From Cepaea nemoralis (Eukaryota > Mollusca > Gastropoda > Stylommatophora > Helicidae), in NCBI GenBank assembly GCA_014155875.1, contig JACEFZ010017421.1:298501-362500 (forward strand): DNA of 64,000 nt, read 5' to 3'. Below, piece after piece: positions 53,450 through 64,000 of this stretch. The notes below the pieces were generated by a model. The model was not told the origin of the DNA. It was given only the letters and a program-made list of their open reading frames with translations, and did no database searches. How positions within the stretch are numbered: position 1 is the first letter of the stretch; the number at the start of each line of letters is the position of its first letter. The position numbers were made by a program, and so were the translations under genes.

Positions 53450-54895
53450 GAGTTTAAAAAGAGGACGGTCGTGGATGGGTCAAGCCGAAGATATTCTTCA
53501 ACAGGTGTGTTAACTTGAGGACTTAGAACCTGGCGAGGAGTGGGTGCAAGTGCCAACAGATTTCTGCATATCCTTTTCAGTTTGCATCCAACTAGATAGA
53601 AAATGCAGACAAGAAAATCCGGCTGCTGTGGAGGCTGAAGTACAAGCGTTGATTTTCGAGAATTCGCTAGACGGTGATGCGGTCATCTACACAGATGGGT
53701 CGGTCGTCCGACATGTGAGTTAGTTAGTTAGTTAGTCGACAGATCATCCTCATTGCACATCGAACCATTCAGTCCATAAGTGTTCGGATCCCCTCCTCAG
53801 CAAATCCCGCAGCGTGTAGCGGCTAACGACGCCACTTCTGTGTTGGTTTATCAATCTTCTTTGGCTTCCTGCGTAGTGTTCTTGTTTGGCCACCCCTCTT
53901 TTAATTTGCTGTTCTCGCAGTCTGGCCATGGTTGTAGATTCACAGTCATCACTTGGTTCACGCAAGAGTCTTACTTCTCGTAGAGCATTCAGAATGTCAG
54001 CCTGGTCCATGGCGCGTCCGCCCTCCACAGTAGCCTCACCTGCGAGCTTGTCAGCCCGCTCATTTCCTTGTACTCCCGCATGCCCTGGCACGAAGATGAA
54101 ACTAATCTTTGTCCAGCCGAGACCGCTCCAGAGGCAGCAACCATTCTCTTCGGATCGACCCCTCCTCTATCCTCTTGATCATGTTCATTGAGTCGCTAAG
54201 GAAACATGCCCTAGTGAATGTCTGTGTCTCGAGCCATGTTATTGCTTTACTTACTGCCATGACTTCCATAGTCAGGCTACTTGTGGTTTCAGTGAAAGCA
54301 CCAGAGTCCTCCTTCACAATTCTCCCTCCGGCCCGAGCTGTAAAGGCCCATGAGCTTCTCACATGTCGGACGACCGACCCATCTGTGTAGATGACCGCAT
54401 CACCGTCTAGCGAATTCTCGAAAATCAACGCTTGTACTTCAGCCTCCACAGCAGCCGGATTTTCTTGTCTGCATTTTCTATCTAGTTGGATGCAAACTGA
54501 AAAGGATGTGCAGAAATCTGTTGGCACTTGCACCCACTCCTCGCCAGGTTCTAAGTCCTCAAGTGAACACACCTGTTGAAGAATGTCTTCAGCTTGACCC
54601 ATCCACGACCGTCCTCTTTTTAACCTGCTGCCCTTCACCTTCATAATTTCACTATGCAGTGGATGTTGTGTGTTTGCGTTAACTCTGAGGTAGGCGCGTG
54701 CCCTGCAAACTTGTATTCTTTCTTCAATGGTTGGAAAATCAAGAAGGTAGCGCATCGCCCTGCATGCTGTATCTCTTGTACATCCAAGAATAATGCGCAT
54801 AGCTTCATTCTGTATAATTTCCATCCTTTCTATCTGCTTACGGCTGAGAGTCATGATTGCCATTGCATACTCCAAACTTTGAGGATGATCTGTCG

Positions 54896-54942
<47 letters not shown>
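53450..54942. mobile_element. LINE I-1 copy 3: composite with inverted parts, one TSD
   Basis: The whole unit is bounded by TTTAAAAATAC at about 53437-53448 and 54943-54955, so it behaves as one insertion into the LINE-A relic. Inside: 53455-53719 reads plus strand (start of RNase H to YTDGSVVRHV), 53720-54878 reads minus strand from the (TTAG)n tail to the RT end, and 54882-54941 is again the plus-strand 3' end with its (ACTA)n tail. The two RNase H starts (53455-53719 and 54355-54622) are ~98% identical inverted repeats by eye. Confidence 0.8.
53720..54878 (-). pseudogene. LINE I-1 RT end and RNase H, minus-strand part
   Basis: MEYAMAIMTLSRKQIERME through NEAMRIILGCTRDTACRAMR into RNase H: AVIYTDGSVV, SLTMEVMAVS, FLSDSMNMI; a frame break at ~54100; then GHAGVQGNERADKLAGE and the C-terminus ending EWFDVQ. 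The cleanest I-1 coding copy here. Truncated at RT thumb; tail (CTAA)n at 53720-53736. Confidence 0.88.
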
Positions 54943-54944
<2 letters not shown>

Positions 54945-56500
54945 TTAAAAATACAATAGTAGTCCTACTTCTTGTTCGTGTGTATCCCGACAGACTAAGT
55001 TATTGTGTGTTTGTCAGTTATAACCAGATCAGTTATTTACCAGATCCCTTGCACCTTATCTCACATATGCCTTGGATATTCATTTTCATATTTTTTTTTT
55101 TTCATTTCTCTGATAGCATTGTTCAATACATCTATCTTTTGGCCATTCCTATTCTCTATTTGATGCCTGTTTCACTTCTGCTTCCTCTGTTATTACATGT
55201 CCGAGATAGAAGAAACGTATTACTTGTTCTAGTATCTCTTCGTTTACAGTGATGCTCATTGATGGCTTTTCTTTTCTACTGCTAATTATCACAGTTTTCG
55301 TTTTTTATTCGGATGTTAATATCTAAGCCACATTCTGCATTATGCCTGTTTTCTTGTTCCGCTATTATTTGTAACTCTTGCTCGCTTTCTGCTAGTGACA
55401 CTGTTTCGTCATCATGCCTAATAATATTTATGATTCTTCTGTTGATGTTACGTCCAGGAAGTTTGACTTGTTTAAAAATTCTTTCCCTGTATAAGTTGAA
55501 GAGTCTTGTGAACAACACGTATTCCAGCCGTACTTCTCTTCTTTTTTTGGGGGGGTTCTATGGGTGACGAGTAATGTCAATTTTTGTTCTATGGGTGCCG
55601 CTTGTTCCCAGTACAAGTTTTTTTTGTTTTTGTTTTTTTGCGTATCCCTTACGGGACGTTGCAGTCAACACCAGCATTTTCAGCTGCTGTTGATGTGCTA
55701 GGCAAGTGTTACGTTCAGTAGTTTGTCATTGCTTTCTGAACGACCGGCCCCTGTACCCTTTTTCAAAAGAACCAGCACCGCTGTGTTTCAAACCCGGGTA
55801 TACGGGCTCACAAACCGCGTTAGCAAGCCCTTTAGCCACAGAGACCGGTGTTACTAATAAGTATGATGTCCTTTCCGTCTACTCCAATACCTGAAGGCAT
55901 GTAATTAGTTGTACATGTTGTACTCTATCAAAAGCTTTCTTTTAGTCTATAAAACATACATATATATTTTTCAGTTAACATCCCCAAACAGATTATAGCT
56001 TCTCTGGTGCCGCTGTTTTTGCGGAACCCAAAATGTTCTTCCTCTACAACTCCTCATCTATTTTATTTTGAATTCTTTCTTGTATGATCTTGAGGAGTAT
56101 CGTAGTTATGTGGCTCATTAAGCTAATAGTTATGTAATCCTAATAGTTAACAGCTCTTGCTTCCTTGGGTAGTGTGACAAAAATGGGTGTTTTCATATAC
56201 TTGGGGATGTACCAAGTATTATACATATAATTTCATAATTCTGTGATAGTATCAATGCCAAAGTTGGATAAGGGTTTTATCAACTCCGCTGTTATCTTGT
56301 CACAGTCTACAGCCTTGTTTCATCTGTTTAATAGCCTTCTCAACTGCAGCCTTTAATATGTTTGGTCCATGCTGGTTTATTGCCCTTGCTATCCCAGTAT
56401 AAATCTTCTGTGTGTTATGTCCATCTTGTTATTATATTGGTGTTATCAATGATAATTTCTCCATTTTTTCCTCTTATAGAACAATTTCCTGTTATATTAT
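54943..56500 (-). pseudogene. LINE-B RT relic, split by SINE S1
   Basis: Minus strand, high to low: KAAVEKAIKQMKQG, HFGFRKNSGTREAI (RT finger), then across the SINE NIIRHDDETVSLAESEQELQ, where HDD is the mutated catalytic YADD, and LDINI-KTKTVII. Numerous stops. Distinct from LINE-A in sequence though of the same general type. Confidence 0.7.
55640..55858 (-). mobile_element. SINE S1 copy inside LINE-B
   Basis: Minus strand: ACCGGTCTCTGTGGCTAAAG head, GGGTTTGAAACACAGC near box B, TTCAGAAAGCAATGACAAAC core, GACTGCAACGTCCCGTAAGG end, A-rich tail. Confidence 0.8.
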
Positions 56501-56544
56501 TATTATTCTTCATAAAATATGACAGTAGACGGTACTACCTGCTT

Positions 56545-57169
56545 TCTGTCAGCGCCGAATGTTAGGCGGCGCTTACCAAACCCGACACCCCACATTGTGC
56601 CAACGGCTTCGGGCGGAAGAGCGCAATTGGGAGGGTACTAGCCTTATCCTGGCGCGAGGAAATGCAACCCAAAGACAAAATAAGTCATGGCAGGGCAGAC
56701 CAGGCCCTAAGCCTTGGTTGGCAGCTGGTCTAGGATCGAAGCTCCGACAGGCAGACAGTTAGATCATTGCTTTGCTGATCCGGCAGCTTCTGCAGCTTGT
56801 CTTGTTCAGATTATAGGTGTCAACTTTCCTCTGGAGTGAACTAGGCAGGCCGAGAGAGGGATCATGCTGCATAGGCAACACATGGTTTCTTTATTTTAGC
56901 CCAGGCTTTGTGCTATGGAGAGGCAATAACTCCATCCCTGGTCTTAACCGGTCTCGGAATCAAAGCGAGAGGCAACTGTTACGGGTTATAAGTCCTTGTC
57001 AGTTGGCGTAGACATGGGGCGCCACGCGTTGCCTCTGACGGTGGGAGACACCTACAGGTGTCACTGATCAGCTACCGAACGCCTCAAGCTGGGCAACCCC
57101 CAGCCAATTAGGTGCTGATCCGCCACAGCCTGCCTGCTTCAATGGGTGCTTGGGGCTAGGACAAAATCT
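56545..57169 (+). other. 5' UTR of LINE-C
   Basis: GC-richer than its surroundings; would hold the internal promoter. Contains CTACAGGTGTCACTGATCAG and no conserved open frame. Confidence 0.5.
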
Positions 57170-58010
57170 GAATCGCAGGCTGTAAAACCAATGCACCAGG
57201 TATTAATAAAAAGAATAGAAACCTCAAGCTACGGCTTGCAACCTGGAACGTGAGAACCATGTGTCCAGGATTTTCCACTGACTTGACAAATATTGACGAT
57301 GTGAGAAAAACGGCTGTGATTGATGCTGAACTCAATCGTCTTAACATTGATATTGCTGGCCTGCAGGAGACTCGCCTCGCTGAGGAAGGGTCACTCAGGG
57401 AAAACAATTACACCTTTTTTTGGAAGGGAAGAGGGCAGGCAGAAAAAAGGCAACATGGTGTGGGCTTTGCAGTGAAGAATTCGCTAAAGGGAATGATTGA
57501 TATCCCAGCTGGAGGTAATGAAAGATTATTATCACTGCGCTTGGCAACCTCTTGTGGATTTGCCACCATTCTCACTACATATGCACCGACACTCGCTTCC
57601 TCTGATGATGTGAAGGATACATTCTATGAGGAGCTAGACTCTGCGATCAAGGCAGTTCCAAAATCCGACTACATTTATATGCTTGGTGATTTCAATGCTC
57701 GTGTGGGCAAGGACTCGAGTTCATGGCCAGTGTGCCTTGGAAAATACAACATCGGTCGCATGAATGATAATGGGCAAAGGCTGCTGGAGCATTGCACTAG
57801 CAATGACCTATGTATTACAAATTCCTTTTTTTAAAACAAAAGAGATGCATAAGGTCACATGTATAACGGAGCGGCGGAGTCTGAACAGAACTGAAACATC
57901 CAAGATCCAGCCATTGGCATCAGCTGGACTTCATTATCACACGGAGACAACATCTGAACCATACATCATTAACTCGAAGTTACCACAGTGCTGACTGTGA
58001 TACAGATCAT
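57170..58010 (+). pseudogene. LINE-C AP endonuclease
   Basis: Motifs in order: LRLATWNVRT (start of fold), AGLQETRLAEEGS (catalytic E), YAPTLASSDDVKDTFYEELD, YMLGDFNARVGKD (D and N), then after a frame break near 57835 and another before 58010, the SADCDTDHSLV end with the final catalytic DH. It nicks the target DNA so the 3' OH can prime cDNA. An unbroken stretch of ~220 codons spans 57170-57834. Confidence 0.85.
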
Positions 58011-58013
58011 TCT

Positions 58014-60073
58014 TTGGTTGTTGCAAGGGTTAGACTGAGACCAAAGAGAATCTACACAGCTAAACACAAGTCGGGCCCCAGGATTAATATTACTAACACT
58101 CCCGATCCTGGAAAGTGCTTTGAATTTCAACAGCAACTTGAAGATGCTTTCAATGATACATCAGAAAATTGTATAGTAAATGATAAATGGAGTAAACTTA
58201 AGGAAACTATTTATAAAACAGCGGTAGGGGTTTACGGCACTGTGGATCATAAGAGGACAGGACTGGTTTGCGGCAAACAGCCAGATACTGCAGCCCGTTG
58301 ATTGATAAAAAGAAGATAGCTCTCTTAAGAAACAAGGAAAGACCAACGCGTAACACTCTGAGTGAGCTGAAGCAAGCTAGGGAGGATGTACAAAAGGCTG
58401 CCAGGCAGTGTGCGAATGACTATTGGATCAAGTTATGTGAGTCCATTCAAATCGCAAGTGATAAGGGAAACATCAGAAGCATGTATGAAGGGATAAAGAA
58501 AGCCTGTGGTCCAATGATCAAAAGAAGTGCACCGCTGAAAACCTTGACTGGAGAAATCATCACTGATAAGAAACAGCAGATGGATAGATGGGTCGAGCAC
58601 TATTTAGAGCTTTACTCAAGTGAGACCAAGCTAGCGGATGATGCCCTCAACGCCATAGAGTCCCTGCCAACTCTTGACCACCTGGACACACTTCCCACTA
58701 TAACAGAAGTTAAGTGTGCTATAAATGAGCTTGCATCTGGCAAGGCTCCAGGTAAGGATGGGATTCCAATAGAGGTAATCAGGAGTGGGCAAGACACACT
58801 CGCTCTACAGATCCACCAGCTAATAGAGCTATGCTGGCGAGAAGGACAAGTCCCACAGGATTTCAAAGATTCAAACATCATAACGCTGTACAAGAACAAG
58901 GGAGATCGGAGCGACTGTAACAACTATAGGGGTATCTCACTTCTGTGTATTGTTGGGAAAGTATTTGCCAGAATTGTCCTGCACAGACTTCAAGTCCTGG
59001 GAGATCAAGTCTACCCCGAATCACAGTGCGGCTTCCGTCAGAACCGGTCTACCATTGATATGATATTCTCATTGCGACAGATGCAAGAAAAATGCCGGGA
59101 ACAAAATCAGCCACTGTTTATTGCCTTCATCGATCTCACAAAGGCATTCGATTTGGTCAGTCGTGAGGGTCTGTTCAAAGCACTAAAGAAGATTGGCTGC
59201 CCACCAACTCTTCTGTCCATTGTGGAATCGTTCCACACAGGCATGAAGGGTATAATCAAGTTTGATGGCTCAACTTCAGAAGAGTTTGAAATCAAGAGTG
59301 GAGTTAAGCAAGGTTGTGTACTAGCCCCCACCCTCTTTGGGATATACTTTTCACTTCTACTGAAATATGCCTTTCGTGATCAGGATGACGGTATATACAT
59401 TCACTCACGCTCAGATGGTGGCCTCTATAATGCTCAGAGATTGAAGGCCAAGACCAAAATTAGCAGGGTACTAATCAGAGAGTTGCTTTTTGCGGATGAT
59501 GCTGCGATTACGACCCACTCTGAGGAAGAATTACAACATCTACTATCTGCATTCTCCAATGCTTGTTCTGAATTTGGTTTAACAATTAACAAAAAGAAGA
59601 CACAGATTATGTCACAAGGTGCACATGGTGTACCATCAATCTTTATTGACGACGCCGAACTGGAGATAGTAGACCATTTTACATATCTAGGATCAGAGGT
59701 AAATAGCAAATTATCCCTCGATCAGGAAATCAACATCAGGATTGGCAAGGCAGCAACAACAATGAACATGTTAGCAAAAAGAGTCTGGGAGAACAGGATG
59801 CTTACTGCCAAAACAAAAGTCCTCGTCTACCAAGCCTGTGTCCTTAGTACTCTTCTTTATGGCAGTGAAACCTGGACAACTTACTCACGCCAAGAGAAAC
59901 GTTTAAACAGCTTTCATATGCGGTGTCTGCGAAGAATACTTGGTATTAAGTGGCAAGACAAAATCACAAATACTGAAGTATTGGAAAGATCAGGTTGTGT
60001 GACGGTGTATTCCATGCTCAGTCTTCGTAGACTTAGATGGATAGGACACGTTAGGAGGATGGATGATAGGTAG
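58014..60073 (+). pseudogene. LINE-C linker and reverse transcriptase, 601-codon open frame
   Basis: A linker frame 58014-58301 joins by a frame break near 58290 to a clean frame 58268-60073. RT blocks: GKAPGKDGIPIEVI, YRGISLLCIVGKVFARIV, QCGFRQNRSTIDMIFSLRQM, FIAFIDLTKAFDLV, GVKQGCVLAPTLFGIYFSLL, catalytic LLFADDAAI (FADD 59489-59500) and LTINKKKTQIMSQG, then the LLYGSETWTTYSRQE and ILGIKWQDKITN thumb region. All catalytic residues are present. The long clean frame shows recent activity. Confidence 0.9.
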
Positions 60074-60422
60074 AATACCAAAGGACATCTTTTTTGGTGA
60101 ATTACAGACGGGTAGGAGATTTCAGGGTCGGCCTCTACTACGATACAAAGATGTGTGTAAGCGGGACATGATTGATAGAGGCATTGATAATGCACATTGG
60201 GAGCACGTCGCCGCTGAACGTGTTGCATGGAGGTCAACTATCAGAAATGGAATAAAGGCAAAGGAGAAAATGATTGCAGATAAAGCACACACAGAGCGTG
60301 AGAGACGTAAGATGGTGCAAAATGGTGGAAGTGACCATGTTTTCACATGCACCTACTGTGGGCAAACATTTGCAGCAAGAATTGGCCTTACCAGCCACAC
60401 TCGCCACCGCCATGGATCGTAG
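60063..60422 (+). pseudogene. LINE-C C-terminal zinc finger region
   Basis: After a frame break at ~60065: IPKDIFFGELQTGRRFQGRP, then basic helix ERERRKMVQNG, and a C2H2-like finger C-x2-C-x12-H at CTYCGQTF to TSHTRHRHGS. The finger is followed at once by the stop, so it is the protein's end. It probably helps bind the element's RNA or the target. Confidence 0.8.
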
Positions 60423-60459
60423 TTATTAAGCCTTTTTGAAGCACAATGTACCAAACAAT

Positions 60460-60473
60460 CGTCTGTCAAGACG
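60460..60473 (+). other. 3' UTR stem-loop of LINE-C
   Basis: Perfect 5-bp stem, 4-base loop, 18 bases before the end; LINE RTs often recognise such 3' hairpins. Confidence 0.55.
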
Positions 60474-60492
60474 GAAAGGTGCCAATGAAAAT

Positions 60493-61066
60493 CTTTTTAT
60501 AGTCTCTTGCATCCCTTTCTGGTTGTGTTTTATTTCCAGATCCTCTATTCCTGTGTGTTTGTTCTGAAACCACTTTTCTTTGGCAACGTTGCACATGTGA
60601 GTATTTATCTATCGATTAAAGCATATTCTGGAGTTTTCTTTGCTTTATTTCTTTCTTTCTTTCTTTCTTACTTTCTTCAAGATTTAATAGGTTATCCAAA
60701 GCTGCTTTTTCTTATTTTCTGTCACTAGTAAGTTGGTGGTAGGAAATTACCCCTACTCCACACATGTAGTTTAGCCAGTCAGCCAAGACTGTTGCCCGTG
60801 ATTTGGCCACCGCCGTACACAAGCGGTATTCGTGGAGCCAAAAACAAGCTACATAAAGAGATGGGAACCAAATAGGATCCTGGTCTATCCCTTGGAGTAT
60901 GGCTGCCACTCACCGTAAGGTACTATCCCTCTCGCGTTACCCTACACCACATAGCATTGTTCAACTTTCCTCACTCAGCTAATTTTGGTTTTGCCATAAA
61001 TAGCATGATGACGGTCAGATGTCACCTGTGACTCATGACTGTCCCTAAAAGACAAAGAAGTATACC
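60493..61066. other. No recognised gene; (TTTC)n at 60645-60672
   Basis: A CTTT microsatellite and otherwise unique sequence. A 65-codon minus frame (60712-60909) has no family I recognise. Confidence 0.5.
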
Positions 61067-62195
61067 AAGCCTCATATGTGATTACATAGTGAATAAGTTG
61101 AGCACCACACTGTAAATACGTTATATTCACATTTGGTCTTACATGTATTTAGTGAATGAAGAAATATACAATACTATGTCAGTACGCGGCTTGGCGTCTG
61201 GAGTAAATAACAATGATACGAATCACACAGGAATGTTTGAAGTACCGCTTCGAAATAAGTCCTAGTCAATCGAAACTGTTGTTATTAAACCAACAATGGT
61301 AATGCTATTTATCTCATCGTGTAACGTGGAGAAGTTGTTAAGACAATTAAACGTCGTGTTACGCCTATTTACACGGTTTTTGTTTAACATCTTATAGATG
61401 TGTGGTACAGTCATGCATATGCACATGCGCTGGCATGCGTATCCAATTGTGTTATTATTTTGTGTACAGTGCTATATTTCATGTATAGAGAAGAGACAGC
61501 TGATCTATCTAGTTCATGGTTTTTATATGACTTATTAAATGTGGTCATGTAATGAGAAGAGAGGCACTAAATACCACGGTGAAGACTAGAAAGAAAAGCG
61601 GTAGAACTGACAGAGACAGACCGAGTGGAATGATAAATGGATATCGGCGGTGACATGAAGGGATAAATCAATAGAATGGGAGAGGAAAACCCGGGTGAAA
61701 TGATGAATGAATTGGGGCGGTGACATAGAGGGATAAAATCAGTAGAAATGACAGAGGCAGACCGAGTGAAATTGTGAATAGATTGGGGCGGTGGCATGGA
61801 GAGATAACATCAGTAGAACTGACCCAGAACACTAGAGGCCGAGATATATGCAAATGTTTGAGTGTCTACGCCAGTTGATGATGATTGTGTTTGCAACGTG
61901 TGCTTTGGTGAATCAGTGTCAGGTTTGTACTTGAAAGATTCGTAACCCAAATCAAGGAGGGGGAAAGGGGGGGGGGGCAATAATTGCCATCAAGCATTAA
62001 TAGTGCATGTACTTCACAGAGGTTAAATACACAGAGGAAAATATGGTTTATTATGCTGTGACCAATTGTTAATAGTAAGAGAACATGATACATGATAGTT
62101 GCAATTAAGTCTGGTTTGAAAATATATGTCATTTGTAAGACTTTGCGATCAACCCCAAACTCGGGTTGATTTTCTAGGCCAGTGGTTATCAACCG
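61067..62195 (+). repeat. Dispersed repeat D, copy 2
   Basis: Collinear with 21840-23800 at roughly 85% by eye, without the SINE S2 and GA insertions. Includes a minus S1 fragment at 62125-62190 and a G run at 61966-61976. Leads into the same minisatellite. Confidence 0.8.
61550..61885 (+). pseudogene. LINE-A 3' end with tripled codon block
   Basis: GHVMRREALNTTVKTRKKSG followed by three degenerate rounds of the ~57-base SEMMNGLGRWHGGI unit, then VSTPVDD in place of the usual YASW end and an ATGATGAT tail. Confidence 0.7.
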
Positions 62196-62215
62196 GTTGT
62201 GATATTTATAAATCC

Positions 62216-62800
62216 CGATGCTGTACTCGTTCAGTGTCCATAAAGCGACTAACTGTACTTGTTTAGTGTTCTAATAGCACGTAACTGTACTTGTTCAGTG
62301 TTCATATAGAGGTAAACTACTTCTTCAATGTTCATATAGCACCTATCTGAACTTGTTGAATGTTCACATAACACCTAAATGTACTTGCTCAATGTTAATA
62401 AAACACCTTAATGTCCTTGTTCAGTGTCCATGTAGTAACTAACTATTCTTGTTCAGTGTTCATATAGTGGCTAACTGCATCTTCAATGTTCATATCAACT
62501 AACTGTACGTATTAAGTGTTCATGTAGCAACTAATTGTACTTGTTCATAGCCCCTAACTGCATTTGTTCAATGTTCATATAGCAACTAACAGTATTTGTT
62601 CAATGTTCTTATGCCAACTAACTGTACTTGTTCATTGTTCATATAGAAACCAACTGTACTTTGTCATTGTTAATATATCAACTAACTCTACTTGTTCAGT
62701 GTTCATAAGGCGGCTAACTACTTGTCCAATGTTCCTATAGCACCTAACTGTACTTGTTCAATGTTCATATATCGACTTACGACTTGTTCAATGTTCGTAT
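62216..62800 (+). repeat. 32-bp minisatellite, third array, ~18 units
   Basis: Same family as 23946-25290 (CTAACTGTACTTGTTCAGTG, TTCATATAGCA). More diverged. Its right end is cut by the LINE starting at 62803. Confidence 0.9.
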
Positions 62801-62802
62801 CA

Positions 62803-64000
62803 TTCGTCTCGCTTGTTCTATCGAGAAGCAGGTCGCAATCAGATAGTGCAGGGGATGGCTCGCACTAAAACAGCCGCAAAAAGACATACAATGTATGCAG
62901 CCGGGAAGAAGAAAGTAGAGACGAGGCCGCTGTGAATGCTGGTCCTGTTTCTTCAAACATCAGTCCTACTCCTACACCAACTGAAGCCGTTCCTGTCACT
63001 GAACTGACGCCAGAGACAACGACTACAACTGAAGCCAGCAGCACCAGAGAAGTCCACAACAACACTAACGAGAAACAGCCAGGGAGTTCACCAAAAACCT
63101 CCACATCGGAGGAAACCACAACTGAGGACTTCACCGGCAAAATCCTGCTGAAACAAATCAACGTTGGGGATGCCAAACTGTCGGCGCTACCAACACACAA
63201 GATACTGAATCTGTTGGAGAACGAGTTAGGAAGGCACAACATCACCCAGCTGCGCAAGACACCTGATTGAATAGTGGTCTCCATCAACAACAACTCCAAG
63301 ACCGCCACACTAATGCAAAAGACATCACAACATGAGAAAGCCGACATCAAGTTTCCCCACGGCATATCAGTGGAAGCCACTCGACACCGCACGATCAAAC
63401 GACGGGTCATCAAACGAGTTAAGACTCATCTCACATATGATCAGATCAGGGAGAGGCTGCGAGAGAGAACTCGACACTAAACATTGTCAGTGCAGAGGGG
63501 ATCATCGGGAAGAACAACGTCCCTTCCAAAGTTGTCATTATCACTTCGGAGGACCGGATGATTCCTCAAACAGTCAGATGGGACAGAAGAGAAAAAGTAC
63601 ATACCGAGAGTGTTGCAGTGCTCCAGGTGCCAAAAGTTTTGGCACACCGTGTCAGGTGCAAAAGTGAGGTGGGGGTATGCAAATACTGCTCTGGACCCCA
63701 ATTTTGCAGTCTGTGCCCTCAAGTTAAGATCGACATGGACTTCAGGAGGCCTAACCCAAACAGAAAGTGCGCCAGCTGTCTCAGCAATCATGGCGCCAGA
63801 TTCCTCCGCTTCCCCTGCCACCAAGATAGCAAGAAAGTCATGAAGATCGCCAACAAATCCAATCTACCGTATAAAGAGGCCAGGAGGCAATACGAGGCTT
63901 CCACCCGTCTAACAAAGAGCGACCAGGCACAATTGGAAAGCCAACTGAAGGACTTGAGATCCAAGTTCACCAACATCGAGGAACAGCGAGACAAGATACA
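62803..64000 (+). mobile_element. 5' end of an I-type LINE (ORF1), running off the window
   Basis: Begins directly against the minisatellite, with ~50 bases of 5' UTR before ATG at 62856, and reaches the window end in ORF1. Being intact at its 5' end, it may be full length. It could belong to I-1 or I-2; the 3' part is needed. Confidence 0.75.
62856..64000 (+). pseudogene. LINE ORF1 (gag-like, zinc knuckles), frameshifted
   Basis: Starts MARTKTAAKRHTMYAAGKKK; a frame change near 62925 leads into a long S/T/P/E-rich stretch (62932-63270), a stop, then basic KRRVIKRVKTHLTYDQIRER. Around 63610-63830 cysteine-rich readings in alternating frames (QCSRCQKFWHT, CKYCSGPQFCSLCP, CASCLSNHGARF) form the CCHC-type knuckles of I-type ORF1 proteins, which coat the LINE RNA. 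A coiled-coil-like SDQAQLESQLKDLRSKFTNI follows to the edge. At least four frame breaks. Confidence 0.72.

Larger units (their letters stand above)
56545..60492 (+). mobile_element. LINE-C, nearly full length, ~3.9 kb
   Basis: 5' UTR 56545-57170, endonuclease 57170-58010, linker and RT 58014-60073, C-terminal zinc finger to 60422, short 3' UTR with a perfect stem CGTCT-GTCA-AGACG at 60460-60473. Coding is in one order but needs at least four frame changes (near 57835, 57900-58010, 58290, 60065). Only one long ORF is expected; no separate ORF1 seen. 5' border is set where similarity to LINE-B ends and is approximate. Confidence 0.88.

Noticed and set aside
58268..60073. Host craniofacial-development-type protein
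   Set aside because: Such annotations exist for LINE ORFs; endonuclease, RT and 3' structures here show it is a LINE.

Overview
Kind of sequence. This is a repeat-dense, intron-containing invertebrate animal genome, most likely a mollusc. The evidence is spliced exons with GT/AG borders, many AP-endonuclease LINEs, tRNA-headed SINEs with TSDs, a BED-finger hAT, long microsatellites, and a SINE core and tail that I remember from mollusc sequences. The mollusc call is inference. There are no operons, CRISPR arrays or prokaryotic genes. LINE families are named here by letter (A, B, C, I-1, I-2) and SINEs as S1-S6; these are local labels.

Layout. 1-2488: 3' end and ~2.0 kb LTR of a diverged Ty3/Gypsy-type element that landed in a hAT transposon (2489-3455). 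3456-9230: LINE fragments, one clean exon of a probable MFS sugar transporter (5557-5703, minus), a rearranged 28S rRNA pseudogene and an RNase-H LINE (I-1, copy 1). 9231-21.9 kb: LINE relics, SINEs, a ~2.3 kb duplicated block (12.1-14.5 kb) with a huge GAA tract, and LINE-A. 21.8-25.3 kb: a dispersed repeat ending in a 32-bp minisatellite. 26.0-28.2 kb: LINE I-1 copy 2 holding a nested SINE. 29.3-41.0 kb: one 78-bp satellite array split by a LINE fragment, two SINEs and an 8.5 kb LTR retrotransposon (31227-39733). 41-47.6 kb: LINE/SINE pieces, GT-rich DNA and the longest stretch without recognised repeats. 47.66-48.87 kb: a small two-exon host gene with a TATA box and an upstream cluster of p53-type half-sites. 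49.1-51.0 kb: second copy of the duplicated block. 51.4-56.5 kb: LINE relics with clean nested insertions, including an inverted composite LINE. 56.5-60.5 kb: a nearly full-length LINE (C). 61.1-62.8 kb: second copy of the dispersed repeat and minisatellite. 62.8 kb to the end: ORF1 of an RNase-H-type LINE running off the edge.

How the parts relate. The 8.5 kb LTR element has integrase upstream of reverse transcriptase (PR-INT-RT-RH), the order of the Gmr1-like group rather than ordinary Gypsy. Its LTRs are ~99% identical by eye and its TSD is GTGTG, but pol has three frame breaks. LINE I-1 and SINE S4 share a (CTAA)n tail, which suggests the SINE borrows that LINE's machinery. Clean TSDs give an order of events at several loci.

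Least repeat-like pieces. These are (i) the 108-residue gene at 48.1-48.9 kb, whose protein I do not recognise; (ii) a 65-codon exon-like segment kept open in both copies of the duplicated block; (iii) the MFS exon. All identity statements are by eye; nothing was aligned by computer.
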